This document shows, piece after piece, positions 31,640-38,349 of a stretch of DNA of 38,428 nt. Location: assembly GCA_031262035.1 (NCBI GenBank), contig JAISIL010000023.1, positions 1 to 38,428 of the forward strand, written 5' to 3'. Positions within the stretch are counted from its first letter, which is position 1. Every line of letters starts with the position of its first letter. The translations under genes were made by a program, and so were the position numbers. The notes beneath the pieces are model-generated. The model was not told where the DNA came from, did no database searches, and saw only the letters and a program-made list of their open reading frames with translations. The DNA is from Spirochaetaceae bacterium. GTDB taxonomy: Bacteria; Spirochaetota; Spirochaetia; Treponematales; Breznakiellaceae.

Positions 31640-33078
31640 AAATTTCAAAAGCAGAGGCTCTGGCGGGCCTTCAGAAAATGTTCGGTGATGCAGTCATTAC
31701 CGAAAAAGCGGCAATTGAAGATTATGATGGTGCAAACGACACCTTTCCCAAGGCTTATGGTCTGTTCACTGCGCCTCAGCCGATTTGTATTGTCAACGCA
31801 AAATCGACAGAAGACGTGTCAAAGGCATTAAAATACTGCAACGATAACGGTATTGTCGTTATTCCCCGCACCGGAATGTCTTCTTACGAGGGCCTTTTAA
31901 CAGGCCTCACCGACGAGATGATTGTCCTCGACGGCTCGGCGATGAACAAGGTGCTGGAAACGGACTTTAGCAATATGATGGTCACCTGCCAATGCGGTGT
32001 TCCATTGGATACCCTGGAAAAAAGCCTGAAAGAAAAGGGCTACACCACCGGCCATTCGCCCCAGTCCCTTCCCCTTGCCCAAATTGGCGGCCTTGTTGCC
32101 ACCCGGAGCATCGGCCAGTTCTCCACCTACTATGGGGCAATCGAAGACCTTATCTGCGGCCTCGAAGCGGTTATGCCTGACGGACGCATTCTGCGCATCC
32201 GCAATGTTCCCCGCCGCAGCGCCGGCCCCGACCTCCGCCATCTTTTTATGGGAAGCGAAGGCGGCCTTGCATTTATAACCGAAGTAACGCTGAAACTCTT
32301 TCATTATTATCCTGATAGTTTCTACAAGGCAGGTTTTATCGTGCCCTCAATGGAAGAAGGCTTTGAGTGTATACGAAAGATTGTCACCGCAGGTTACCGG
32401 CCCTCGGTGGTGCGGCTTTACGATAAGGCCGACTATGAATACAACTACGGCACCGGGGTGAATTTGGGCGACAATGAGGCCTATATGTTCTTTGTAGCAG
32501 AAGGCCCGGCCTCTATTGCAAAGGCGACAGGCGAGGCGATTGACCAGTTTGCCAAAGAGGCAAAGGCAAGACCTCTTGGTTCTGCCGGTGTGGAACATTG
32601 GCTTATCCACCGGAACGACCTTTGCAACCTTTTCAAAAACCCTCAGGTTGATGAATTCCTTCGCAACACACCGATTTTCTATGCAACAACAGAAATTTCA
32701 TCGTCCTATACAGATATTATGCCTATCTACCGGGGCGTTATGGAAAATGTGCCGAAGAAGGTTCCCAACCTTGTCATGCTCGGCGGGCATGCATCCCATG
32801 CCTATCAGAACGGCATTAATGTCTACTTTGTCTATCAGTTTAAGGGCTCCGACCCCAAAATCTTCCCGGCAGAATATCAGGCAATTATTGATGCCATTTG
32901 CGAAGAGGTGCTGAAACTGCCCACCGGCGGTTGTGTCCACCACCACGGTATGGGCAAACAGCGGGTCAAGTTTGCGCCACAGGAACACGGTTCGTCATAC
33001 TTCCTCATGGATAAGATAAAGGAGATGATGGACCCCAACCGGATTATGAACCCCGGCGTGCTGGTGGCGGGTAAATAA
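31636..33078 (+). CDS. FAD-binding oxidoreductase, alkyl-DHAP-synthase-like
   Basis: A 480-residue member of the vanillyl-alcohol-oxidase flavoprotein family. The FAD domain has IVVIPRTGMSSYEGLLTGLT and FSTYYGAIEDLICGLEAVMP, then RSAGPDLRHLFMGSEGGLAF. The C-terminal catalytic part has VHHHGMGKQRVKF (H435-H437) and MDPNRIMNPGVLVAG. The YGAIEDL, GPDLRH and HHHG motifs resemble alkylglycerone-phosphate synthase (AGPS) more than lactate dehydrogenase. It could therefore act on a DHAP-like compound, or be a hydroxy-acid dehydrogenase that keeps the same fold. It is the last gene of the operon. I would not name it without a search. Confidence 0.85.
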   Translation: MKISKAEALAGLQKMFGDAVITEKAAIEDYDGANDTFPKAYGLFTAPQPICIVNAKSTEDVSKALKYCNDNGIVVIPRTGMSSYEGLLTGLTDEMIVLDGSAMNKVLETDFSNMMVTCQCGVPLDTLEKSLKEKGYTTGHSPQSLPLAQIGGLVATRSIGQFSTYYGAIEDLICGLEAVMPDGRILRIRNVPRRSAGPDLRHLFMGSEGGLAFITEVTLKLFHYYPDSFYKAGFIVPSMEEGFECIRKIVTAGYRPSVVRLYDKADYEYNYGTGVNLGDNEAYMFFVAEGPASIAKATGEAIDQFAKEAKARPLGSAGVEHWLIHRNDLCNLFKNPQVDEFLRNTPIFYATTEISSSYTDIMPIYRGVMENVPKKVPNLVMLGGHASHAYQNGINVYFVYQFKGSDPKIFPAEYQAIIDAICEEVLKLPTGGCVHHHGMGKQRVKFAPQEHGSSYFLMDKIKEMMDPNRIMNPGVLVAGK

Positions 33079-33100
33079 TTTATTTTTTTTCCAAAAAAAT

Positions 33101-33164
33101 TTGCATTCTAAGTCATAATGCACTATACTTAAGGTAGTTCTAAATTATTATTTTAGAACTACCT
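33101..33164 (+). promoter_or_regulatory. Promoter and start-site hairpin of the 33190 gene
   Basis: TTGCAT (33101-33106), a 17-bp spacer and TATACT (33124-33129). Directly behind it AGGTAGTTCTAAA (33132-33144) and TTTAGAACTACCT (33152-33164) are perfect 13-bp complements with a 7-bp loop. The left arm covers the expected start site, so it may be an operator or a stabilising 5' hairpin. There is no T-run after it. Confidence 0.7.
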
Positions 33165-33189
33165 AATTTATATTACGGAGGATGCTATT

Positions 33190-33693
33190 ATGGCAAAAAA
33201 CAAGGATGCAGTAAGCACATCGTCAAAGGTGCCGGGTATCGAAAAAATTACAGCAGAGTATGTAAAAATCGGTGACATGCTCAAACTATTCTATGGGAGT
33301 CTGGGAAAATCGGACGGAAAAGGCAGGAATGCCGGGAACCAGGGTATTTCAGAAGCTCAAAAGATAGTTGAACTAATGAAGCGCAATAAGAAAATTACCG
33401 TAGAAGGGGTCACTCAGGCAAAACTTGAGAAGAATATCACTATTCTTCATGAGATGACCAGCCTTGACACTATGGCCGAGATATTCAAAAGCACCAGGCG
33501 TAACATCAAAGATGCAATCGGCAAAGAATTAATGAAAGAAACCAAGAAGGTTAAGGACTATGTCCGTTACAGAGCCAACTCAGGCGACAAGGAATTTGCT
33601 GAAATTCTCAAGGAAATCAGGGCTGTAGAACGAAAACAAGGCAAAAAAAGCAACAAACAAGTCAAAAACAATGAGACTGATGTTACAAAATGA
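33190..33693 (+). CDS. Basic helical protein of unknown function
   Basis: A 167-residue lysine-rich protein starting MAKNKDAVSTSSKVPGIEKI, with an ACGGAGGATG ribosome site. No family is recognised. It looks mostly helical, has no membrane segment or cysteine, and ends in a basic tail (KQGKKSNKQVKNNETDVTK), which could bind nucleic acid. It has its own promoter and hairpin and is followed by the palindrome array at 33714-33836. Confidence 0.75.
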   Translation: MAKNKDAVSTSSKVPGIEKITAEYVKIGDMLKLFYGSLGKSDGKGRNAGNQGISEAQKIVELMKRNKKITVEGVTQAKLEKNITILHEMTSLDTMAEIFKSTRRNIKDAIGKELMKETKKVKDYVRYRANSGDKEFAEILKEIRAVERKQGKKSNKQVKNNETDVTK

Positions 33694-33713
33694 GACCTTA
33701 TCGTTACTATAAC

Positions 33714-33836
33714 ATCACGATAATGTTATCAAACATCACGACTACGTGATATAAATGCCACACTAACGTGGAAAATTGTCATGTTGGCGTGATAAATAGA
33801 TGACGTTAATGTGATGTTTTGCCACATCAATGTCAC
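33714..33836. repeat. Array of six 16-bp palindromic elements with helical spacing
   Basis: Six degenerate copies of ATCACGTTAACGTGAT lie at 33714-33729, 33735-33750, 33757-33772, 33778-33793, 33800-33815 and 33821-33836. Their centres are 21, 22, 21, 22 and 21 bp apart, that is about two DNA turns. The best copy is ATCACGACTACGTGAT. It fills the gap between the 33190 gene and the GIN lipoprotein. It is probably a set of protein-binding sites on one DNA face; this is inferred from the spacing. Confidence 0.8.
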
Positions 33837-33871
33837 TGAATGCCTACTCATTGCAGGCAATAGGGCTTATT

Positions 33872-34480
33872 ATGAAGGATAAATATTATATAAAAGTATA
33901 CCGTCTGGTAACTATTGTATTAGTTTCACTATTTGCATTTTCTGCTTGTAACACCATTCATGGTAATGGGAAAATAGTTAATAGCAACAGAACCGTAAAT
34001 GATTTTACCGGAATAATGATAACGGGTGCCGCTAATGTAAATATAAACTTTTCAAATAGTTATAATGTCAACATTAGGACTGATTCAAATGTGCAGGACT
34101 ATCTAACAACAAGTGTAGATTCTAATGGGGCATTAGCCATTGGGACATCCGGAAAAAGTCTTTCATTTGTTACTTTAGAAATTGAAATAACGATGCCGAA
34201 ACTAAAAAACATTAGCGTCAATGGTGCTGCAAAAATTAAATTAGGTTCAGGTAATGGCGAATCATTGCATATAGAAGTATCAGGCACCGGAGATATTGAT
34301 ACTACCAATTATCAAGTGAATAATGTAAAATGTATTATTAATGGAGCAGGAACGGTCAAAGTATGGTCCATGAAAACACTTGACTGCACAATCAATGGTC
34401 TTGGAACACTCTATTATAAAGGAAACCCAAATATACAAAAAAGCATAAACGGAATTGGCAGCATAAGAAGTTTGATATAA
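33872..34480 (+). CDS. GIN-domain (DUF2807) lipoprotein
   Basis: A 202-residue protein if started at 33872; an ATG at 33830 would lie within the palindrome array and would spoil the signal peptide. The signal YRLVTIVLVSLFAFSAC ends in a lipobox Cys26. The mature part has the GIN pattern: GKIVNSNRTVNDFTGIMITG, AANVNINFS, NISVNGAAKIKLGSGNGESL, HIEVSGTGDIDTTNYQVNNV, CIINGAGTVKVWSMKTLDCT and INGLGTLYYKGNPNIQKSIN. Repeated GxGxI/V segments make a beta-helix-like sheet. It is probably anchored in the outer or inner membrane; GIN proteins are thought to bind polysaccharide or act in adhesion, without firm proof. Confidence 0.85.
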   Translation: MKDKYYIKVYRLVTIVLVSLFAFSACNTIHGNGKIVNSNRTVNDFTGIMITGAANVNINFSNSYNVNIRTDSNVQDYLTTSVDSNGALAIGTSGKSLSFVTLEIEITMPKLKNISVNGAAKIKLGSGNGESLHIEVSGTGDIDTTNYQVNNVKCIINGAGTVKVWSMKTLDCTINGLGTLYYKGNPNIQKSINGIGSIRSLI

Positions 34481-34497
34481 AAGCCTGAAAAAATGTA

Positions 34498-34526
34498 TTG
34501 ACAAAAATCGAAAGATATGGTATAAT
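34498..34526 (+). promoter_or_regulatory. Promoter of the peptidase E gene
   Basis: TTGACA (34498-34503), a 17-bp spacer and TATAAT (34521-34526), then a leader with AGGTGGAGG (34540-34548) before the ATG at 34557. The sequence from about 34482 to 34530 closely resembles that before the gene at 35455. Confidence 0.75.
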
Positions 34527-34556
34527 AAACCCATCCATTAGGTGGAGGATGAATAA

Positions 34557-35189
34557 ATGAAGAAATTATTTTTATCGGCTTATTTTTCAGGTGTTGCTAA
34601 GTTATTCCAATCTTTTACTGAAAATACTTGTTCCGGTAAGACCGTTGTATTCATACCGACGGCAAGCATTGTTGAAAAGGTAAACTTTTATGTCGCATCT
34701 GATAAAAAGGCATTAATAAAGCTGGGTATGACCATTGATGAATTGGAAATATCCAAGGCAACACCTGAAGAAATAAAAACAAAAATAACTAATGCTGATT
34801 ATATCTTTGTGGAAGGTGGAAACACCTTTTATCTGTTGCAGGAACTCAAACGAACCGGCACGGATAAACTTATTGTGGAACAGATTAACAATGGGAAATT
34901 GTATATTGGTGTTTCAGCCGGTTCAATGATTATATCAAAAGATATAGAGTTTGCAAAACTTATGGACGACCCTGCCGCAGCACCGGATTTAAAGGATTAT
35001 TCCGCACTTGGTCTTATTGATTTTTGTGTAGTACCGCATTACAATAACGTTCCTTTCAAAAAAGCGGTAGAAAAAATAATAGCCGAGTATTCCGGGAAGC
35101 TTGATTTACATCCTATCAGCAATAATCAAGTGGTAACGGTAAATGGCGATACGATAGAAACATTAAGTGTAGAAAAGAAAAAGAAATAG
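34557..35189 (+). CDS. Peptidase E-like protein (family S51, class I glutamine amidotransferase fold)
   Basis: A 210-residue cytoplasmic protein. It has IFVEGGNTFYLLQEL (GGNT at 87-90) and the nucleophile elbow YIGVSAGSMI with Ser120. CVVPHYNN probably supplies the histidine. Family members cleave dipeptides with N-terminal Asp or process cyanophycin. The 35189 end is followed by a stretch of repeats, so it is a one-gene unit with its own strong promoter and ribosome site. No secretion signal is present. Confidence 0.9.
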   Translation: MKKLFLSAYFSGVAKLFQSFTENTCSGKTVVFIPTASIVEKVNFYVASDKKALIKLGMTIDELEISKATPEEIKTKITNADYIFVEGGNTFYLLQELKRTGTDKLIVEQINNGKLYIGVSAGSMIISKDIEFAKLMDDPAAAPDLKDYSALGLIDFCVVPHYNNVPFKKAVEKIIAEYSGKLDLHPISNNQVVTVNGDTIETLSVEKKKK

Positions 35190-35213
35190 GACACAGCGGG
35201 GAAAATCATTTAA

Positions 35214-35266
35214 AGCTCACGTAGGTTCGCAAAGCGAACCAAGGGCGCGGAGAGCGCGGGGTTTTG
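35214..35266. repeat. Family B-like repeat fragment with internal hairpin
   Basis: It begins AGCTCACG and contains GGCGCGGAGAGCGCGG. Within it GGTTCGC (35223-35229) and GCGAACC (35233-35239) form a perfect stem with a 3-nt loop. It belongs with the CTCACG-type elements and is nested before a family A element. Confidence 0.65.
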
Positions 35267-35285
35267 CTAAGGAAGATTATATATT

Positions 35286-35369
35286 TTAACCGCGAACCAC
35301 GCAGACAACGCTAACTCGATATTAGATAACAAATTGCAAGTTCGCGTGGTTTGCGTGGTTCGCGGTTAA
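35286..35369. repeat. Family A inverted-repeat element (copy 3)
   Basis: An 84-bp element with TTAACCGCGAACCACGC at the left end and GCGTGGTTCGCGGTTAA at the right, perfect over at least 17 bp. It matches the element at 27994-28093 at the arms but not in the centre, as expected of a dispersed palindromic repeat. Confidence 0.85.
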
Positions 35370-35418
35370 TCACTATTTACCCAAAAAAATAAATTGCACC
35401 CAGCCTGAAAAGACAGTA

Positions 35419-35448
35419 TTGACAAAAATAATAGGTATATGGTATAAT
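35419..35448 (+). promoter_or_regulatory. Promoter of the DUF3791/ANT(6) unit
   Basis: TTGACA (35419-35424), an 18-bp spacer and TATAAT (35443-35448); six bases later comes the ATG at 35455, predicting a leaderless mRNA. About 50 bp around it resemble the peptidase E promoter. Confidence 0.75.
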
Positions 35449-35454
35449 AAAGAT

Positions 35455-35655
35455 ATGAACAATGACAAAGTAATTGAATTTACTTCCTTTTGTATTGAAA
35501 TGTATGCCCAAAAGGAACATATATCTGGTTCCCGCGTTATGCAGATATTTATGGCAAATGGTATAATTACCTATTTATCTAATAACTATGAAGCACTGCA
35601 TACACAGGGGATAAATTATATTTTGCCTCTTATAAGGCAAAGGATAGGAAAATAA
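35455..35655 (+). CDS. DUF3791 protein, likely antitoxin-side remnant
   Basis: A 66-residue protein (MNNDKVIEFTSFCIEMYAQK...). The start at 35455 is chosen because an upstream in-frame TTG coincides with the -35 box. VIEFTSFCIEMYAQKEHISG and NNYEALHTQGINYILPLI match DUF3791, which stands at the head of DUF3791-DUF3990 toxin-antitoxin-like operons. The next ORF starts in the TAATG overlap. The mRNA is probably leaderless. Confidence 0.78.
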   Translation: MNNDKVIEFTSFCIEMYAQKEHISGSRVMQIFMANGIITYLSNNYEALHTQGINYILPLIRQRIGK

Positions 35656-35930
35656 TGAAAATATATCACGGAAGTATGGTGCAAATACCGGAACAAATAA
35701 ATCAAAATAATTTTCGCGTCTTATTGCCTACAAAAATTGCACAGACTGTAAAGTTGATTTCTGATGATATTGGTGTATCAGAAGATAAAGTATTTATTGA
35801 TTTCTATAATTCATCAGTTTATAAAGAATTAGAAAATGAAAAGTCAAAACGATGGTGGGATAGTCCATTGCAATTATGCGATGAATATAAAAGAAAATGT
35901 GTAAATAGAAATTATAAAGACAATGCGTAG
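35655..35930 (+). CDS. Chimeric small protein: DUF3990 start joined to a DUF3791-partner tail
   Basis: A 91-residue protein. Residues 1-15 (MKIYHGSMVQIPEQI) look like the opening of DUF3990, a family placed among ADP-ribosyltransferase-like toxins. From about residue 19 the sequence NFRVLLPTKIAQTVKLISDD and VFIDFYNSSVYKELENE resembles the third gene of such operons. The toxin core between them is missing, so the two genes seem fused by an internal deletion. The result is probably non-toxic, and whether it is still useful is unclear. It overlaps its upstream neighbour by one base and the next gene by eight. Confidence 0.6.
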   Translation: MKIYHGSMVQIPEQINQNNFRVLLPTKIAQTVKLISDDIGVSEDKVFIDFYNSSVYKELENEKSKRWWDSPLQLCDEYKRKCVNRNYKDNA

Positions 35931-36789
35931 TGAAACAGAAATGATGAACCTTATACTTGACTATGCCAGAAATGACGAAAGGATAAGGGCTGCTACAATA
36001 GAAGGTTCTCGTATGAATAAAAATGCGCCACAGGACCAGTTTCAAGATTATGATGTATCGTATATTGTAAATGATATTGAGTCATTTAAAAAGGATGATG
36101 CATGGCTTGATTATTTTGGTCCGAGGCTTATAATGCAAAAACCTGAAGCAATGGCACTGTTTCCACCTGAATTAGGCAATCGATTTAGTTATTTAATGTT
36201 ATATGATGATGAAAATAGAATAGATTTGACATTGGTTCCTATAACAGATTTACCGGAACATTTTAATGAAACAGATTCATTAACAAAGGTAGTATTGGAT
36301 AAGGATGGAATTTGTCCAAAACTTGAACCGCCATCTGACAAAGATTATCTGGTTAAAAAACCTTCAGCAGAGTTTGTCGATGATTGCTGCAATGAATTTT
36401 GGTGGTTATCAAGTTATGTAACAAAAGGATTATGCCGTAATGAAATACTATATGCGATAAAGTATTTGGACTTAATGAGAAATCAGATGTTTAATATGAT
36501 TTCATGGAAGGTTGGAATTGAGACTAATTTTTCTGTCAGTGTTGGTAAAGCAAATAAATATTTGCAAAAGTATGTTTCAGAGGAATTATGGCAAAACATA
36601 TTAAAAACCTATAGTAATGACACGAGTGAAAATGTATGGCGTGCAATGATAATATCTTGCAATATCTTTATGGATGCAACTGATTTTGTCTGTAAAAAGC
36701 TAAATTATAGTATACCGGTTTATAGTGTAAATATGTTGAAATATATAAAGAAATATGCTGAACTTGAATCAGTGGAAAGAGAGGAATAA
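35923..36789 (+). CDS. Aminoglycoside 6-adenylyltransferase family protein
   Basis: A 288-residue protein of the ANT(6)/AadE family. The nucleotidyltransferase site is TIEGSRMNKNAPQDQFQDYD followed by VSY, with GSR at 28-30 and D42/D44, plus RIDLTLVPITDL. FWWLSSYVTKGLCRNEILYA and NMISWKVGIETNFSVSVGKA are typical of the C-terminal domain. The family adds AMP to streptomycin-like aminoglycosides; resistance is plausible, but some members have other roles. The ribosome site is weak and the start overlaps the upstream gene, so expression depends on the preceding small genes. The AT-rich sequence suggests transfer. Confidence 0.88.
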   Translation: MRSETEMMNLILDYARNDERIRAATIEGSRMNKNAPQDQFQDYDVSYIVNDIESFKKDDAWLDYFGPRLIMQKPEAMALFPPELGNRFSYLMLYDDENRIDLTLVPITDLPEHFNETDSLTKVVLDKDGICPKLEPPSDKDYLVKKPSAEFVDDCCNEFWWLSSYVTKGLCRNEILYAIKYLDLMRNQMFNMISWKVGIETNFSVSVGKANKYLQKYVSEELWQNILKTYSNDTSENVWRAMIISCNIFMDATDFVCKKLNYSIPVYSVNMLKYIKKYAELESVEREE

Positions 36790-36791
36790 AT

Positions 36792-37232
36792 ATGTATGAA
36801 AGAATGTTAGATAAAAATTCAATTCCTACAGAAGATGAAATAAAAGAATATATTGGAAAACAATCTGTAGAATGTATCGAAATAATAAAAAACTCTCTGG
36901 AACGCATATTTGACATAAACATAGAATTAAGATTTCCCTTTGGAAACAATTATGGCTGGGGATATAAGTTCAGCAATAAATCAAAACATCTATTCTATTT
37001 GTTTTTTGAAAAAGGGAGTATTTCAATCCAATTACAGATTAGTAAGATAAAGACTGAAAAGGAAATTGAAAAGTACAACAAACTGACAGAAGAAGGAAAG
37101 AATTACTGGGAAAATAGATACCTCTGTGGTGAAAATGGCGGTTGGATAGAATATAGAATAACAAACAAGAAACAACTAAAAGACATAGGCTTATTTTTGA
37201 GTCTAAGAACAAATAAGGAAATAGAATTGTAA
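36792..37232 (+). CDS. DUF3788 family protein
   Basis: A 146-residue protein. LRFPFGNNYGWGYKFSNKSK, HLFYLFFEKGSISIQLQISK, GKNYWENRYLCGENGGWIEY and RITNKKQLKDIGLFLSLR match DUF3788, a small domain of unknown function common in gut anaerobes. Two bases separate it from the adenylyltransferase, so it is probably in the same mRNA. No membrane segment is seen. Confidence 0.85.
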   Translation: MYERMLDKNSIPTEDEIKEYIGKQSVECIEIIKNSLERIFDINIELRFPFGNNYGWGYKFSNKSKHLFYLFFEKGSISIQLQISKIKTEKEIEKYNKLTEEGKNYWENRYLCGENGGWIEYRITNKKQLKDIGLFLSLRTNKEIEL

Positions 37233-37241
37233 GGAATCCGC

Positions 37242-37270
37242 TTGACAAATCACCGAATAGGGTATATAAT
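37242..37270 (+). promoter_or_regulatory. Promoter of the zinc alcohol dehydrogenase gene
   Basis: TTGACA (37242-37247), a 17-bp spacer and TATAAT (37265-37270), with a 29-nt leader containing AAGGGGAA before the ATG at 37299. It lies directly after the DUF3788 stop. Confidence 0.75.
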
Positions 37271-37298
37271 AAACTCATTAAAGCATAAGGGGAACAGT

Positions 37299-38318
37299 AT
37301 GAAAGCAGTGTTCTTACAGGAGCCTAAAAAGTATTCGGTCGATGAAATCGAGAAACCGCATGTTGGCGAAAACGACATGCTCGTCAAAATTGCCTATTGC
37401 GGCATTTGCACGCTGGAACAGCGCCTTTACACGGGGGACCGCAAAATATACTACCCGATTATTCCCGGGCATGAAGCATCCGGCATAATAGAAGAAATTG
37501 GCGCTAAGGTGATTAGCCACCACAAGGCAGGCGATCATGTGGCTCTCGACCTGGTGAACCGCTGTCATATCTGTCCGGCATGCCTTAGCGGGAACTCGAA
37601 CATGTGCGAAAACCGCTTTAAGAAGGGCCAGCGGGTGCTTGGCGCTTTTTCCGAATATATGCTGGTCCGTCCCGACCAGGCCCATGTAATTCCTGCCGAA
37701 CTGCCCCTTGAAAAGGCCTGTTTTGCAGAGCCTGTTGCCTGCTGCATTCGTTCGCTGAAGAAGGTGGAACTTGGTTTGGGCGACACCGTGGTAATTATCG
37801 GGGCAGGCCCTATGGGAATGATGCATTTGAAAACCGCCCTGGTAATGGGCGCTCGGGTGTATGTCAGCGATATTGACAAGGCCCGTCTGGCTGATGCCAA
37901 AAAGATGGGCGCCGATGAGGTCTTTGACAGCAGTGATATGGCAAAGTTTATTGAAGAAATCAAGGCGAGGACCAATGGCCGCGGGGCTGAGCGTTGTATT
38001 GTTACCTCGCCGGCAAAGGCTGCCATGGAAGCTGCTGCAGGTTTAATTGCAGATGAGGGGCGCATCAATGTGTATACTTCTTACGATGATAAACCATCAC
38101 TCCCGATGGATTTAAACACTCTGCACCGGAAAGAAGTATTGATAACAGGAAGCGAAGGCCGGAGCGAGGAAGATTTCTACCGGGCAACAAAGCTTATCTC
38201 TTTTAACAAGATTGATGTAGGCGATATTATTTCAAAAATCTATTCTATCGATAAAATAGAAGAAGCTACCGAACTTGCACTTTCAGGAAAAGCGTATCGT
38301 GTTCTCTTGAAGATGTAA
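37299..38318 (+). CDS. Zinc-dependent medium-chain alcohol/polyol dehydrogenase
   Basis: A 339-residue enzyme of MDR length. The GroES-like part has C34-GI-C37 (written CGICTLEQ, so the usual GSDxH is altered), GHE at 57-59, and structural zinc cysteines C89, C92, C95 and C103. The Rossmann nucleotide motif is IIGAGPMG (167-173). Members include sorbitol and threonine dehydrogenases. The start at 37299 is chosen because an upstream TTG lies in the -35 box. A FGGY kinase begins 32 bp after its stop, so the pair may handle a sugar or polyol. The exact substrate is unknown. Confidence 0.93.
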   Translation: MKAVFLQEPKKYSVDEIEKPHVGENDMLVKIAYCGICTLEQRLYTGDRKIYYPIIPGHEASGIIEEIGAKVISHHKAGDHVALDLVNRCHICPACLSGNSNMCENRFKKGQRVLGAFSEYMLVRPDQAHVIPAELPLEKACFAEPVACCIRSLKKVELGLGDTVVIIGAGPMGMMHLKTALVMGARVYVSDIDKARLADAKKMGADEVFDSSDMAKFIEEIKARTNGRGAERCIVTSPAKAAMEAAAGLIADEGRINVYTSYDDKPSLPMDLNTLHRKEVLITGSEGRSEEDFYRATKLISFNKIDVGDIISKIYSIDKIEEATELALSGKAYRVLLKM

Positions 38319-38349
38319 TGTAAACCATAGAGAGCACAGAGGATAGACA

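Noticed and set aside
33714-33836. CRISPR array
   Set aside because: The repeats are only 16 bp and degenerate, the gaps are 5-6 bp and no cas genes are near.
33830-33871. Longer start for the GIN lipoprotein
   Set aside because: It lies in the palindrome array and would put 14 polar residues before the signal peptide, moving the lipobox too far in.
35419-35454. Extended DUF3791 protein from a TTG
   Set aside because: The TTG overlaps the -35 box and the region to 35448 is promoter.
37242-37298. N-terminal extension of the alcohol dehydrogenase from a TTG
   Set aside because: The TTG is part of the -35 box; the ATG at 37299 has a ribosome site and matches the family start.
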